Source: Colletotrichum lupini (Eukaryota; Ascomycota; Sordariomycetes; Glomerellales; Glomerellaceae). Taken from it: a stretch of DNA of 64,000 bases. Numbering within the stretch: position 1 is the first letter of the stretch; every line of letters begins with the position of its first letter. The stretch spans positions 2,604,001-2,668,000 of the forward strand of contig NC_064676.1 of the NCBI RefSeq assembly GCF_023278565.1. The letters are read 5' to 3'. The notes under the pieces were generated by a model. That model worked only from the letters and a program-made list of their open reading frames with translations. It did not search any database and had not been told where the DNA came from. A program made the position numbers and the translations under genes. Below, in pieces: positions 52,711 through 64,000 of this stretch.

Positions 52711-54822
52711 TTACCGAGGTGGGTGACGCTCGTTCAGCCTGAAGGCAGCAAATCGTTTAGCAAGGGGTTCTTCTGTGGTCCTGAATTGGCGCCCAAATGG
52801 ATCATGCAATTCACTGGAAGCGGGATGGCCCTCGGACTGCCGTGGGCGCTTGGGGATTCGCTCACCGGTCGATTGCAGGATCGCCTGCAAAGTCCTCCAG
52901 CCCTCGGTAGATCGCAGCTGGTAGTTGTCAGCCAGGTCGTGTTGCGATGCAACTCGGCATAACAGCGACTCTTCGTCCTAGAATATGTAAGTAATAAGCT
53001 TCCAAATCAGCGTGACCAACACACCTTGGAAAGAATGCCCATCTGGCGAATAAAGGTGAGTAAGTGGAAGTTGGACATTTCCAAGCCACCTTCGGCGGGT
53101 TTCTGACCGCCTGAGAACTTGAGGATCCTAGCGGCCGCAGAGTGTTCTTGACTTTCGCCCATGTACTCGCGGTTCTCGATGGGGAAACCCAATTGGGTGA
53201 AAGTAGGCTTGGACTCATCCGGGAATCCGTGTGTCAAGGTCACGAAGAGATACTCTACGGGGAACGATGGCTTTGCGTTCTCCTGTACATTGGCACCGTA
53301 CTCATTGATCCGACGGTAGAAAACTTCGGGGATGTATCTTGTCCGGCTTGTGGATCCGTCGTCTTCCTCTTCCTCTTGAACCAGCATCACGTTGGGGTCA
53401 GCTGAGGGTTCGATAATATCGGCGCGGACCATCTCCACAGCATCGTTAGAAGCCTGGTATGATGAAATCGAGATTTCTCCTGACTCGTTGCCCGAGACAA
53501 TGCAAGTGACGAAGTTGGATCCAAATTTGCCGCTGTCGCTCCACTTGGTGGGCTTGGGGTGTTGAGCCTGTAAACGTGAGATGAAGCAGATTTCCTGCGA
53601 AGCCAGGAAGTACGAATCAGCGTGTCTCTTGCAAACGACTGATCCGTCGCCTGCTCCAGCGTCCAGAAGGTCAGTAAAAATGACGCCGACCTGCTGCAGC
53701 CCACAGAGCCTTGCGACCTCATCAACATCTTTCTGGTTCTCCCACGTATTCAACGACACGCCGTCCACTTCATCGATCTGGGGCGGCTCATAGATGGCCT
53801 CGACGACGGCCTTTATGCCGAGAGGTACAACCTCATACTCTGTGTACCGGCCGTACAAGATGCCCAATCTTTGACCTCCCGTCTTTCTCCAAGCGTCGAT
53901 GAACGTGTCGATAATAGCAGGTGACGAAAATTCCACATGGTCAACCATGCGGAATGGCTGCGGCTGCAAGGTGATGGCGCTCGGCTGGCACTTGGTGCAG
54001 ATACCTTCAGGCCACTGAGGATGGCCCGAAGGACAGTCGCGCTTGACTCTGAAGTATGGCTCGACAAGGGGTGGGATATAAGAGCTTCCAAGCTCAGGCT
54101 TGTTCGTGGCGGAGTTGATTTTCCGCAAATGCGAGTGGAACGACAGATACTTGATCTTCTTCTCGTCCAGGTACTTCGCGTTGAACGGATCCAGAGGCAT
54201 GCAGTAGTCACACATGCCCTTCGGTCCGTGCCGGCACATCTTGTGGTCGCGGCCTCTCGGAATCTTCCCATCCTTCTTGTCTAACCGATCGTCTAGTGGA
54301 TGCTGCCTGACAACATCCCAGGGATTCTTGATTTTCTCGGACGGCGACGTCACGGGCGGGGGATCGATCGGCAGGTTTTCGGTCGGCAGAATGGGCTTGC
54401 CGTTGAGTCGGTTTGAAGATGCCAAAGGGTGGCTTGCTTCGGTGCCGTTCGCATCACCGTTGGCTTGACCATCTTTGAGCTTGTAGTTTATGAAGATGAG
54501 ATCGCCATGTCTGCGAAGAAGTTAGTATTGTACTCAGGCTAGAGGCTAGACGCTGGCTTACTTCAGTCCGATCTGTCCCACCTTGAAGGAGGCGATCTCG
54601 ACCAAGTTCTTAGCATCGCCACCTGTAGGTGCATTTGAAAGGGTTATGGAGTTCGGGTCGACGGTCTCTGGAAGATTCGGAATCAACTGGAAGGGTCAGT
54701 CGGACCTCGCACAGCTTGTAGAACAGATGACCTCATACCAGACTGCCCAGGTGTCCAAATGTGTCGTTGACGTCTATATTCAGACGACTTGTGCCGTCGG
54801 GCCCTCGGAGTCTGAGGAGCAT
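52711..54822 (-). CDS. NPL4: Npl4, ubiquitin-binding cofactor of Cdc48
   Basis: With Ufd1 it guides ubiquitinated substrates, including ERAD clients, to Cdc48. 653 residues in four exons (54822-54739, 54686-54562, 54510-53025, 52977-52711). The ubiquitin-like N-terminus starts [16 protein letters not shown]. The zinc-binding region has [19 protein letters not shown] and, further on, [18 protein letters not shown]. The MPN-like core has [18 protein letters not shown] and [12 protein letters not shown]. The C-terminal exon adds [14 protein letters not shown] and ends after a basic stretch, [13 protein letters not shown]…. All three junctions keep frame. An 957-base divergent gap separates it from SEC66, another ER-linked gene. 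Confidence 0.94.
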
Positions 54823-55779
54823 CTTGGATGGCGAAAATCGAAGCTCTGGAAGGTGTGATCAATGTCGAAAAAGGTCGGGGGGTATAAGGATTAAATAAGA
54901 AAATCTATAGAATTGATTTCAGAGTAGAGCGCCCATGCCCTTGCATATGTCGTTTCAAAGCTGGTGCGTGAAAAAGAGACGTTGTAGCAGGGTGAAGGAG
55001 TGGAAAGAAGGCTCGAGTTTGTGGCAGCTTTTGCTTTCGCTGTTGCTTAGTGGGATGAGATGGGTTCATGAGAGCTCCAGTGCGTACCACTTGGCCAACC
55101 TAAAGGTGAATCGCCGCAGCTTGCAACAGCGTCATCAAAGGTGGTGCCTTATTGTGGGACCGGCAAAACGACGGAGGGGAGGGGGATGCACGTTCCTTCA
55201 GCGGCCCCTGGCATAGCTTATTCACCACCCAAGCAGGGGCAGTTGGGAACGGCCTTACAGGCTTACACAGTACTAGGATGGCTTTCGAGGCAAGGTGCGA
55301 CCGGACCAGCAGCCACACTTGCCCTGCTCAAGGACCAAAGGTCTCTTTGTACCCTTGTACCTGGTCCAGGAAGCTGCCGCTTTACCAGCTGCATTCATCA
55401 AGCACCCAAAGAACCATGGAAAAAGAAAGATGTATTTTTATTGTGGAAGATTCGAAAGTTGAGTATGTCTTTGAATCGTTATATTGTCAGTTTGCCAGTC
55501 GATTTTAGTCTTCCTGTGAATTACTCGGGCCAGAAAATCCAAGGTGCAAGGGCTCAGGTATAGGGCGGAGTAAAGCAGCGGGACGGCCTTTGACTTTACA
55601 GTGGGCAGCCAAAAAAGTGTCCAATGCGACGGGCAAGCTGTCCTGTCACTTTGGTACACTACTGGACACGCTTCATCAACACCAACGACAAATCGCCTGC
55701 AACCGCAAATTCCTTGTCCTTCGTTCATCCTCTTTACTTTCCCACCACGATCCTTACGAGCGCACAATAAACCGCAGCC
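54823..55779. other. Divergent region NPL4 / SEC66
   Basis: About 960 bases between two head-to-head starts. Both promoters should be here. The overlapping frames at 55.1-55.9 kb lack homology and codon bias. Confidence 0.5.
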
Positions 55780-56649
55780 ATGTTCGATGTCGACTGGATG
55801 AGCCTTGTGCTCCCTTTCGCCTACCTCACGGTTCTCGGCGGCGTCTTCATGACCTTTTCCACGATTTACAGAAAGCGCAAAGCCAGTAAGTCCTACCGTC
55901 CTCTTTCGCGCAAGAGCAGCCCGCGATGCCGACGATATCCTCAAAAAACAAGAATACTGACCAAGGCTCTTTCATTGTTACAGCTCAGAGCGCCAACCTT
56001 GCTCCTTGGTTCGGTCCCCATCTGCAGCGCAACATTTACCTGTCGCTGCTGCACCTCGAATCTCCGGAAGAGGGCGCCGAGAAGTCCCCCAAGATCCCCT
56101 CCACCGTCATCAAAGCCGCCCTCCTCCGCCGCGCTGTTGAGGATATCCACCGTCTGGTCCAGATTCGTTCCGCCAAGCAGGCCTGCAGCACGTTGCTGCA
56201 GCGGGGAAGCGTCGGTGATGATCTGTGGCAGCGCTTCCAGCGTGCAGAGAAGGAGATGGAGGATGAACTGCGCGACGTCGTGATGGAGGTCAGTATACCT
56301 ACTCCAGAGCCCGGGGCTCTGTTCAAATTAGGAGATTGCCTACTAACGTAATACCCAGGCCAATGCCCTTGCCCCCAACTGGGGTCAGTCCATCTTCCAG
56401 TCCGCCAACGAGATTGCCGCCAACACCATTGTGCGCAACCGCCTCGAGGAAGTCCAGAACACCGTCGAGCAGGAGAAGGCGTGGTGGGAGAAGCGCAGAT
56501 CGACTATCCAGACCGAGTTTATGAAGGAGCTCGACGAGTCCGAGAAGAGCTCGACCGCCCCTCCCAGTGTTGATGGCGACGCCGTTCTCGTTGACTCTAC
56601 CGCCTCTACCACCAGCACACCCTCCAAGAAGAAGAAGGGCAAGAAATAA
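55780..56649 (+). CDS. SEC66: Sec66 (Sec71), Sec63-complex subunit
   Basis: Non-essential subunit of the ER post-translational translocation complex with Sec62, Sec63 and Sec72. 233 residues in three exons (55780-55885, 55984-56288, 56359-56649). A single N-terminal transmembrane segment (SLVLPFAYLTVLGGVFMTF, about residues 8-26) is followed by a cytosolic helical domain with WFGPHLQRNIYLSLLH, IKAALLRRAVEDIHRLVQIR and LAPNWGQSIFQSANEI, the last a family signature. The tail is low complexity and ends KKKKGKK. Length fits fungal Sec66. Confidence 0.93.
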
Positions 56650-57058
56650 GCAATACGGCCATCATCTCTACTATACCACAAATTCACCTCCATCCACACA
56701 TCATACGTCCCGTCCACATATCAATAAGCGCTCAGGCGCTCCGCACCGTCCACATTGTCATTAGATACCTCATCCCCCCGGTGTATGGAAAAAGAGCATT
56801 CAACGGCTTCACGGTTTTTAGGCGTTAAGGGTCATAGTCGGCACGTTTTGCATCATGAATTGATTGAAAGTCTCTAAAATGCTTGGTTGACCCCTCTTTT
56901 CCCCAGACGTGAGTCCATAGATGGTCTAATTCTATGTGGAAAGCTATGCCACCAACGCCTTGAAATGTGTTGTGATATCAACGCAATGCCATGCAAGAAA
57001 GCAAGAAAACCAAAGGGCAAACCCGAACTATCAATGACAACCTTCGTGGTCTCGAAAA
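56650..57058. other. Convergent 3' region between SEC66 and the 57059 gene
   Basis: About 410 bases between facing stops; likely 3' untranslated sequence. Nothing else seen. Confidence 0.55.
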
Positions 57059-57573
57059 TCATGAGTACCACGGCATCTTCCTTCTCAAAGCCTCTTCGTC
57101 CTCGGCTAATCTCGCCTGCCGCGCCTCCTCCATGATTTGCTCCTCGGTCTTGATACGTATCCGAATGGGAGTCTCACAGCCTCTGTTGCGCAATATACGT
57201 CAGTTGCAAATCCAGACTCAAAGTGCTATAACGTTCCAACGTACCTAAGACCGATAAACTTGCCAATCTTCCTGCGCTTCTCCTCGACGGTGAGGCCCGA
57301 CTGCCAGGTGATGGGGCAGGGGTACTGCCCAGACCAAGGCGAGGGACTGCGCTGGTGGTAAAAGCGCGCAAGGTCGTCGAGCTGGTCCTCGGTGAGCAGC
57401 CAAAAGTTGAGCAGCGTCGCGGGGAAGGCCGGGTGGACGGCGCCCGTCGACATTTGGACCAGAGGGGCCAGGGGGAGGCGCATCTGGCGCATCTTCTCCT
57501 GGAAAGCCGCGTTGCGGGCCGCTCGCCGGTTGCCGATGCCGCCGCTAGTGGTGTGGTGGTGTCTGGTTGCCAT
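57059..57573 (-). CDS. Small basic protein of unknown function
   Basis: 150 residues in two exons (57573-57245, 57182-57059); the join gives …KFIGLR/GCETPIRIRI…. After a short His/Thr/Gly start it has basic helices (NRRAARNAAFQEKMRQMRLPL), a central block rich in Trp, Phe and Pro (TLLNFWLLTEDQLDDLARFYHQ, WSGQYPCPITW) and a charged C-terminal helix (TEEQIMEEARQARLAEDEEAL) ending MPWYS. An in-frame ATG at 57612 would add a Lys/Arg-rich 13-residue start; the later ATG was preferred. It reads like a conserved single-domain protein, but I do not recognise the family. Confidence 0.75.
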
Positions 57574-59560
57574 CTTTTTCTTCTGTTTTCTTTTTTTCCT
57601 CCTTGAGTTCAATGGTTCCTCTCTTGCGTTCTCGGCTCCCCTTTTATCCTCCTGTCAGACTCTTCCGAAGTATGCGGTTCGTCTCCAGGGATTGGGGTGT
57701 CTTAAGTTCGGTAGCTCTGTGTATGCTTTCGAAAGAGTATTATGAATATCAAGGTACCGGCAGCACGGTTCGATGGCAACGATCAGAGAGAAAATTGATT
57801 TTGTAGTAGTGATTCAAGTGATGAGATGAGTTTCAGCAAAAAGTAGAGTGATGAATAAAGTGTTTTGAGAGATATAAAATGAAGATCTCCGTGAGAACAG
57901 ACTGTGGCGTCTTGCAGCTTTGATGCTGTCCTCTCCCCGTCTTATTTTTGGTTCCTTTGAATAGAATAGAAGAGGAGGCTCTGTGCTTTAGATCTATGCC
58001 TGCACAGACGGGAGAGGGAATTAGAAAGTAATACGTGTTTGTGTGAAAAAAACGTTGTTGACTTCTATAGATTCTCGAGATAGGAAACTTGTGGTGAAAG
58101 AGATCGATGTTGAAGCATCTATACACACTTGAGGATGCGGAAGACCGCCTCTCTTGTATGTTCGTGAGCAAACCGAACCCAAAGGGACGGGGCCCGGCCA
58201 CTAGCCGATTGAACCCTCCCATCACACCGTTCCCCCTTTTTCCTCGATATGGCTTTCTTTGACCCGGAACAGCAACCCTGATCAGAGACAAAAACAACAA
58301 GAACAGAACCCCCCTCCCCCAAAGGAGGAAAGATGATGGATCAATGGGGCAATGGGGGGGCCCACCACAAGCAGCTGGAACATTGAAAAAAAGACGGGAA
58401 AGAAACCGTCACAACAGAAATCCAGACCACACTTCCTCGCACGCATTACTCCACCAGAGCGACCCGACCGACTGGGACCCGAAGTCAAACGAGGAGGAAG
58501 GGGGCTGCGGCAGGGCGACTAATACGTCAGGCGAGACACGACTGCTTTGTCCGTTGACGGCCAGAGTTTGCCATCCTGGGTAAGGTCAGGCGAGGTTGTA
58601 AGCGGCGTTTACTTTCTTCTGAGAGGGCTTGGGAAGAACAAGCCCCCCTACCCAGACTGCCGGTTCTCTCTCGCTTTCCTCCTCTCTCTCTCTCTCGCTC
58701 TCTATTCGGACTTACAAGTCCAGGTGGTTATTGTGTGCCGACTCTCTTTATCTGCTCGATACGCCTAAAATCCAGTATGAGACATGGCGGAGGGCGGGGA
58801 GGAAGAGGGTCGGGTGAGTGACAGCTCGACAGGGGGTGGAGGAGCGAGACACAGCGACGGAAAGGATACAAGGTGGTGGGCTCGCGCTTCTCGTTGCGTA
58901 TGAAATGTCTGAGAAATTCCAGTCCGGCCGGCCTAGAAACGAGTCGCGTGCCGGCCGCAACAAGAAGCCAGCTCCGCCCGCCCCGAATATGGAGGTTCCG
59001 AGACAAGATCCGCCCATTCCACTCCGTTTTCCCTCCTCGCCATGCTTCCTCTACCCTCCTACACATTGACTTACCCTCAATTACAATTCTTACTCTTAGC
59101 ACAGTCCCTCGCCTGGCCAAAGACCGGTAAATCGGACAGCCGTGCTTTCAGCGGTTTGCGGACGGAGCTTGGATTTGTGAAGGGGGGCTGAGCAGTCGGT
59201 TCCGTGGTGTCCCGGACGACTACTAGACAAAGAAGTCAACGTACAATAGCCTTGTCCAAGGTTTAGACAGACACAAACACGAAAACACTGTGCTCGACCC
59301 TAAAAAAACCATGTCAATGACAAATTTCCTTCAAAGAGACACCCGTCCCCCCCTCCAAAATGGCCTTACAATCCGTCTTTTTGATCATTCGAAGAGTGGT
59401 CTGTAGAGGTAAAGCATCAATTTTACCTGCTGATACTGAACAAAAAAAATAACATCACCAAACGCCGAATTATCTCTCCTGGACTACGCGTCTGACGTGC
59501 AACCTCACGCCACGGCCTCGTTTCACAGTCCCAGGCCGTCGTCGACAAGCCTTTCAGCTC
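57574..59560. other. Intergenic region with CT-rich tracts
   Basis: About 2 kb between the small unknown gene and the ORC3 stop. A CT microsatellite lies at about 58680-58703. Low-complexity C- or G-rich patches (58300-58370, 59340-59360) occur. ORFs of 60-155 codons on both strands lack homology or codon bias. Confidence 0.55.
58680..58703. repeat. CT-rich microsatellite
   Basis: Short run of CT units, slightly interrupted, in a gene-free region. Ordinary simple repeat. Confidence 0.75.
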
Positions 59561-61997
59561 CTAAAGCCACTTGAGCTTGGCAATGTGGTCCGTCTTCTTC
59601 CTGCTCATCTTGACAAAGCCGAGTGCTTTTAGCTCCGCCAGGCCCCGGTAAAAGGACACCAGTGCCCCCCGCTCATCGGCGTTCCCTTCGCTCCCCGTAT
59701 CGCCGGCAACCATGGCGTAGAAGGCGGCCCATAGATCTGCGACGTTGATGAGGTTACCCGTCTCCAAATACAAATGGTAGAGCAGCGACGTGACGGGCAT
59801 CGTCGTGGAGATGCCCTCGTCGGTGCTGCAGCACGAACACGCGAGGTAGTCTTGCGGTCGCTTCAGGCTCCGCTCAAAGACATCCTGGGGCCGAGGTACG
59901 AAAACGTCGCGGTACGGTGTCTTGGAATCGTAGAGCCATGTCTCGTGCAGGAAAATCTCTGCGGCCGGTTCGCAGTGTGTGACGTCTTGGAATACTTCCG
60001 CGACACGGTCCACGATTTTGGTAAAAGCTTTATCGTCTTCGGAAAGGGCTGCCGAATCGTGGCTGAGCTGCACCTTTTGCGCAACAACGGTGGTGCGAAG
60101 GACCCGGCTGTGGCCACTGTAGGCGCTCCGCAAAGTGCTGCCGTCCTCTTTCGCCCTGCCGAGAAGCTCCTTTGAGTCGCGGAGAAGGCTTTCTACAAGA
60201 GAAGGGAGGTCCCCGGCCTCGGACTCCCATCCGGTGAGACACAGCTGGGCATCTCCGCTGGCCACGGCGTCTTGAACACGTTGCAGCATCGAGACAAAAT
60301 CATCCGGTTGCATCCGCTTGATGCTTTCAACAATGTCCCAGCCATCGGACGAAGGGGAAATTCCCTCGGCCACCGCCTTCATGTACATTGAGGAAAAGTC
60401 ATCTTGAACGAGACCCGTTGCCTGGATGAGCTTGAGCGAGCGGAGAAGGCGGGTGACCCATTCCCGTTTTTTCTCTGGAATGTCGAAAACCTTTTCGCGC
60501 AACAGGTCACCATCCTCCAACAAAGACCTCGCTAATCTCAGATCCTTCGCTTCAACGGCCTTCTCAACCTCGCGCCGAAATGAAGGAAGCGACCGGATTG
60601 ACTCGATATGTACGTCCTGGACAAGTTCGCTGTTCATTTCATCGTCCTCCACAGCAAAGACGCTCAACGGATTTGCATAAAAGTGACACATATATGCGTA
60701 CTATGAATGTCAGCCCGGCCGCTACAGCATTCATTTGGAAGCCTTACCTTAATCGATGCGATAAAAGACTGAATGCTGGCGACCTGGTCTTGCTGTCTTT
60801 CCACGAAACTATGCAACAAATTCTCTCCCAAAGTCAGAGCAGCATCCGATCCCGCAATAGTCGGCTTGAAGATCTGTTCCAAAATCGCGCTTGTTTGGAC
60901 GACATCGAACTGAGCACCGTAAAGATGTTGGCACGCGGATTTGAGTAATCGCGCTTGCAACAATTCTACTGATGTTGCGATGCCAAATAAAAGTGTGAAT
61001 GGGATCTTTGGCCTCCATGAGCTGATTTCAAAACGTCAGTATGCTTCAGAAGTCTGCTGTGATAGCAACTTACTTGAAGAGGATGATGAGATCGGAGAGA
61101 AGAGCGCTGTCAAATCCTTCGCTATCCTGGAAAGAGACAAAAATGTGATCACATTTCTGCGCCGTTGAGAATGCGTACAGACCCTCGAGGTCGTAGTTGA
61201 GATACTTCCGGCCCTGATGTTTGTGAGCTTAATATTGCATTCTTCAAGCTGAAGGAAAGTAAACCCACATCTTGTCCGGATGCAATTTCGACATCATCGT
61301 CATCCAGAGATCCCCGAGACGTGGCATCCTCAATGATCTTCTTGAGAGCAGCCTTCAAATTGGACGCTTCCGATGACTTGAGCCTGACAAACTTGCTTCG
61401 CGTATTCCCCTCAAGCGTTTCGGATAACTGTTCGAACAGCAGGTCTTGAGATGAGATGTTTGGGCCGGTGATGATAAAAGCAGTTGGGATTTTGCTCCTG
61501 TGGTGCCGTCAGTCGTGCAAGTCAACCCCACGCCGTTCTCACTCACTGTGAACCAGACTGGTCACGAATGAAAGCAGTCACTTGATCTAGAGTGGCCGAG
61601 TTGGCATCACGCAGTTTTTCCTACCAGATTTCGTGCTCAGCGTAAGGTTCTAGTAATTGGGCATAATGCTCTACCTACCTGGGCTTTGGACTCAAGATGG
61701 TCCCAGCTCGTTTGGAATTGCTTCTCGCGGAGCGCTACGCACTCGGGAAGCTCTTCGCCGTTCAATAAAGGCACAAACGAGGACGAGGTTGCGATATTCG
61801 CCTTTTCGACGACAGCCTTGTTGGACAAACGGCGACGTTTGGCGGGTCGATCCACTCCAGCTTCGTCACCAGGAGGCCGGAAGATGAAGGCGGCCTGTAG
61901 ACGGAGATCAGCATCAATTACACATGTGAGAAGCAGAACCACTGACCTGGTGATCTTCCTGCCTAAATTGGGGTTCTTGGTCATCTTCAACACTCAT
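59561..61997 (-). CDS. ORC3: Origin recognition complex subunit 3
   Basis: Subunit of the six-protein ORC that marks replication origins and loads MCM. 707 residues in seven exons (61997-61947, 61894-61679, 61620-61547, 61497-61269, 61213-61074, 61021-60748, 60700-59561); every join keeps frame. Diagnostic segments are AAFIFRPPGDEAG, KIPTAFIITGPNISSQDLLFEQL (the degenerate ATPase start), SWRPKIPFTLLFGIATSVEL across exons 5/6, then ACQHLYGAQFDV and SFIASIKYAYMCHFYANPLSVF across 6/7. The C-terminal winged helix ends FVKMSRKKTDHIAKLKWL. It has far more introns than its neighbours. Length is near the family norm. Confidence 0.94.
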
Positions 61998-62819
61998 TTT
62001 GTGGGTTGACATAGGCGGTTGGCGGTGAGAAGATATGTCGTTGAAATGGAGGTCGCGCTTTTCTGACTGGCACGCGTCGCCAACATCTTCAAAGCACGGA
62101 CTTACACAGTGTCGCAGACGTGGAGCACTGCACTTTACCCCTTAGCAACGCTGGTGTGCACAGTGTGTAGAGGCTTGGGATACCTTTATCCCCGTGGTGA
62201 CAATATCACGGACATAGCACATTTAGATGCCTAGGAATTGGCAGATAAGTGCGTCGGGACGCAAGCACGTCTTTCAAGGCGTTTTCCATATAAATGACAT
62301 TAAATCAATCCTCCAAGGCCGTGTTGAACTAGTGACTACCAGTCTCCTCGCCCTCCTAACATCGCAAACCCTTGACCTGAGGCGAGCTTCATTCTACCTC
62401 AAAAACTTTAGGCCATTGCCATCCTACACCTGCCTCATCATAACCCAAACAAGCGGTCGCCGCAGGCAATGCGAGCATCCGTGGATGCCAAGACTGTCCT
62501 TTCTGAGCTGGATTCCTCTCCCTTGGGGGCGCCTTCACCCCTTTGTACAATGAACCCGCTTCACTGGACGAAGACGATGCATGCCGTCTGAGATCAGCTC
62601 TGCCGCAGTTGCTTGTCGTCTAACGATTCCCAGCTGCACCGCTTAGAAACACGGGAACAAGTAATTTTACACCGAAACCAAGTTGAGATCGCTTTGCGAT
62701 TCGAGAGAAACCGTATACGCCAGGAAACGCAAGAGCCCAGGCTCAAATGGCCCGAGACGCCCACAGTCGGCTGGGCCTTGTCTTCACTTTCAAGATTTTT
62801 GGGAACGTGAACGGGTTCC
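61998..62819. other. Intergenic region ORC3 / chromatin-type gene
   Basis: About 820 bases between the ORC3 start and the stop of the next minus-strand gene. It must contain the ORC3 promoter. No gene supported; the 108-codon frame at 62227 looks like chance. Confidence 0.55.
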
Positions 62820-64000
62820 CTAAGACTTAACCTCATCCGTTTCCGGGGCCGCAGATGCCTCCTACGAATTTGGTTAGCTCATCTCAGCATGTTCATGAGA
62901 CACTGTTACTCACCTTCTCACTGGGCTCTTCAGCGGGCTTCTCGGCCTTTTCGGGCTTTTCTTCTGCCTTTTCAGGCTCCTCGGACTTCTTCGCACTTGC
63001 CTCCTTTTCGGTCTGCTTCTCAGAATCCTCGGACTTTTCAGCTTCCTTGCTTTCCTCTTTAGCACCGTTAGGAGTGGCAGAAGTCTCCTTCTTCTCCTCA
63101 GTCTTTCCGGAGGTGCCATTGACACCATTGGTGGGAGCCGGAGTTGCGGACGCAGCAGCGGCATCACCACCACTGAGAATCTTGGTCCACTTGTCAAGGA
63201 GCGTCTGCGAACGACTCTTGAAGTTGAATTCCTCCTCTTTGGGGATGGAATCAAGCTTGAGAATAGCCTTGAGGACCTTGTTGATCTTGGTCGCCCGAAT
63301 GATCGAGACCTCAAGATCTGGGAAGCTCTCAAGCTTAGTAATGTAGTCTGACATCATCTTCATCTCTTCCTCCTTCGGCTCTTGGTCTCTGGTAAGCAAG
63401 CCCTTCTGAAGTTTGTGGCGCAAGAAGAGAACCTCCTTCTGTAGTCCGTGTTAGCATCTAGGCTGGGAGCCGTGTCATGATCTTAACTTGCCTCCTTGCG
63501 TTGGTGCTTCTCTTCAGCGGTGAGCTCAGGCTCCTTAGGAACTTCCTTCTCCGCCTTCTTCTCAGCACCCTCCTTCTTGGCTGATTTGGACTTCGCAGGC
63601 TTAGCGGCTGACTCTTTAGCCGACTTTGGTGTAGCTGTCCCGTTTGTCGTCTTAGGAGTGGAGGATGTGTTCAGCTTGATCTTAGGCTTCTTGGCAGAAT
63701 CAGTCCGTGCCGGGGTCTGTAGGAAGTAAGCTTTAGGACGAATCCTATTACGTCTCCAGTAACTTACGCTAATGGCTTCTTCGTCCGCCTTTCTCTTCTT
63801 GGACTTGGTCTTCTCCTTAGGTTCGGGGACCTCCTCCTCCTCGTCCGCAGCATCAGCCATGTCGACATCATCGTCCGAAATGACCGCAGGAGTCTTCTTC
63901 TTGTTCTTCTTTGCGGCCTCTCTGGCATCCTTGGCGGCCTGCTTCTGAGCTACTTCATCTTGGTATTTCTGAAGCTCGTCCTTGTAGTAATCAAGGGGGT
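62820..64000 (-). CDS. Charged nuclear-type protein with TFIIS-N/IBD-like domain (5' part off window)
   Basis: The 3' part of a gene that continues beyond 64000. Exons visible: 64000-63768 (partial), 63716-63492, 63438-62914, 62861-62820. The visible protein has Lys/Glu coils (ELQKYQDEVAQKQAAKDARE), acidic and basic patches with likely nuclear signals (KKNKKK, KSKKRK), then a folded helical block, VLFLRHKLQKGLL to LLDKWTKIL. This resembles the TFIIS N-terminal or LEDGF IBD fold, and is followed by a Glu/Lys-rich tail ending ETDEVKS. Similar fungal proteins carry an N-terminal PWWP domain (Ioc4-like), but that end is not visible, so PWWP is inference. The second visible intron (63491-63439) has a GC donor, GAG/GCAAGT; the in-frame alternative GT donor would break the frame. 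Confidence 0.78.
63439..63491 (-). other. GC-AG intron
   Basis: A 53-nt intron read on the minus strand as GAG/GCAAGTTAAG … GACTACAG/AAGGAG. The exon-donor match (AG/GCAAGT) is the known strong form of the rare GC donor. Splicing at the nearby GT (GCAA/GTTAAG) would shift the frame, while the GC donor keeps the helical domain intact (…HQRKE/KEVLFLRHKLQ…). Confidence 0.7.

Noticed and set aside
52702..52962. Plus-strand frame at the NPL4 3' end
   Set aside because: It lies opposite the last NPL4 exon, whose minus-strand reading continues the NPL4 frame across a good intron.
1..64000. Secondary-metabolite cluster, CRISPR or defence island
   Set aside because: No polyketide or peptide synthase, transporter cluster, spaced repeat array or toxin-like gene; nearly all genes are housekeeping.

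Overview
The window looks like nuclear DNA of a filamentous ascomycete, most likely a Sordariomycete. I infer this from gene density (about one gene per 3 kb), short introns (47-84 nt) with fungal GT-AG signals, strong C-ending codon preference in the highly expressed genes (YDJ1, RPP0, CPA2), fungus-type proteins (Sec66, Env7, Ams1, a DUF1746-like protein), and AT-rich repeat islands of the kind left by repeat-induced point mutation (RIP). Species cannot be fixed from the sequence alone. I support 22 protein genes, 21 of them complete or nearly so. For the spliced genes the exon lengths sum to whole reading frames and the joined proteins match their families across the junctions.

Layout. 0-1 kb: an odd short-chain dehydrogenase/reductase (SDR) on the minus strand, then 2.7 kb without a gene. 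3.8-12.6 kb: the Hsp40 YDJ1, then TRM82 (tRNA m7G46 methylation) and RPP0 (ribosomal stalk) leaving one divergent promoter, then mitochondrial MSH1. 12.6-17 kb: a long spacer and leader, then a protein of unknown function with a cysteine-bearing 11-residue repeat. 18.3-26 kb: two inverted copies of a ~0.5 kb TA-flanked MITE (miniature inverted-repeat element) bracket the convergent pair AMS1 (vacuolar alpha-mannosidase) and ENV7 (vacuolar kinase). 26.9-29.4 kb: a CLIP-170-like microtubule plus-end protein, then a 3.7 kb spacer. 33.1-46.5 kb: a compact block with a membrane-anchored helical-repeat protein, NOP14, GPATCH11-like, a mitochondrial PPR protein, RCL1, a DUF1746 membrane protein and FRS2. 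48.2-57.6 kb: CPA2, NPL4, SEC66 and a small unknown protein. 59.6-64 kb: ORC3 with seven exons, and the 3' part of a chromatin-type gene that runs off the window and contains a GC-AG intron.

Function. The genes are mostly housekeeping, and ribosome and translation functions are over-represented (TRM82, RPP0, NOP14, RCL1, FRS2, possibly the PPR protein). I see no secondary-metabolite cluster, CRISPR array, tRNA or rRNA gene. No wholly new system is evident. The items most worth a second look are the SDR that lacks most catalytic signatures, the inverted MITE pair, an 11-bp tandem-GATA motif shared by the NOP14, RCL1 and CPA2 upstream regions, the hendecad protein, and the GC-AG intron.
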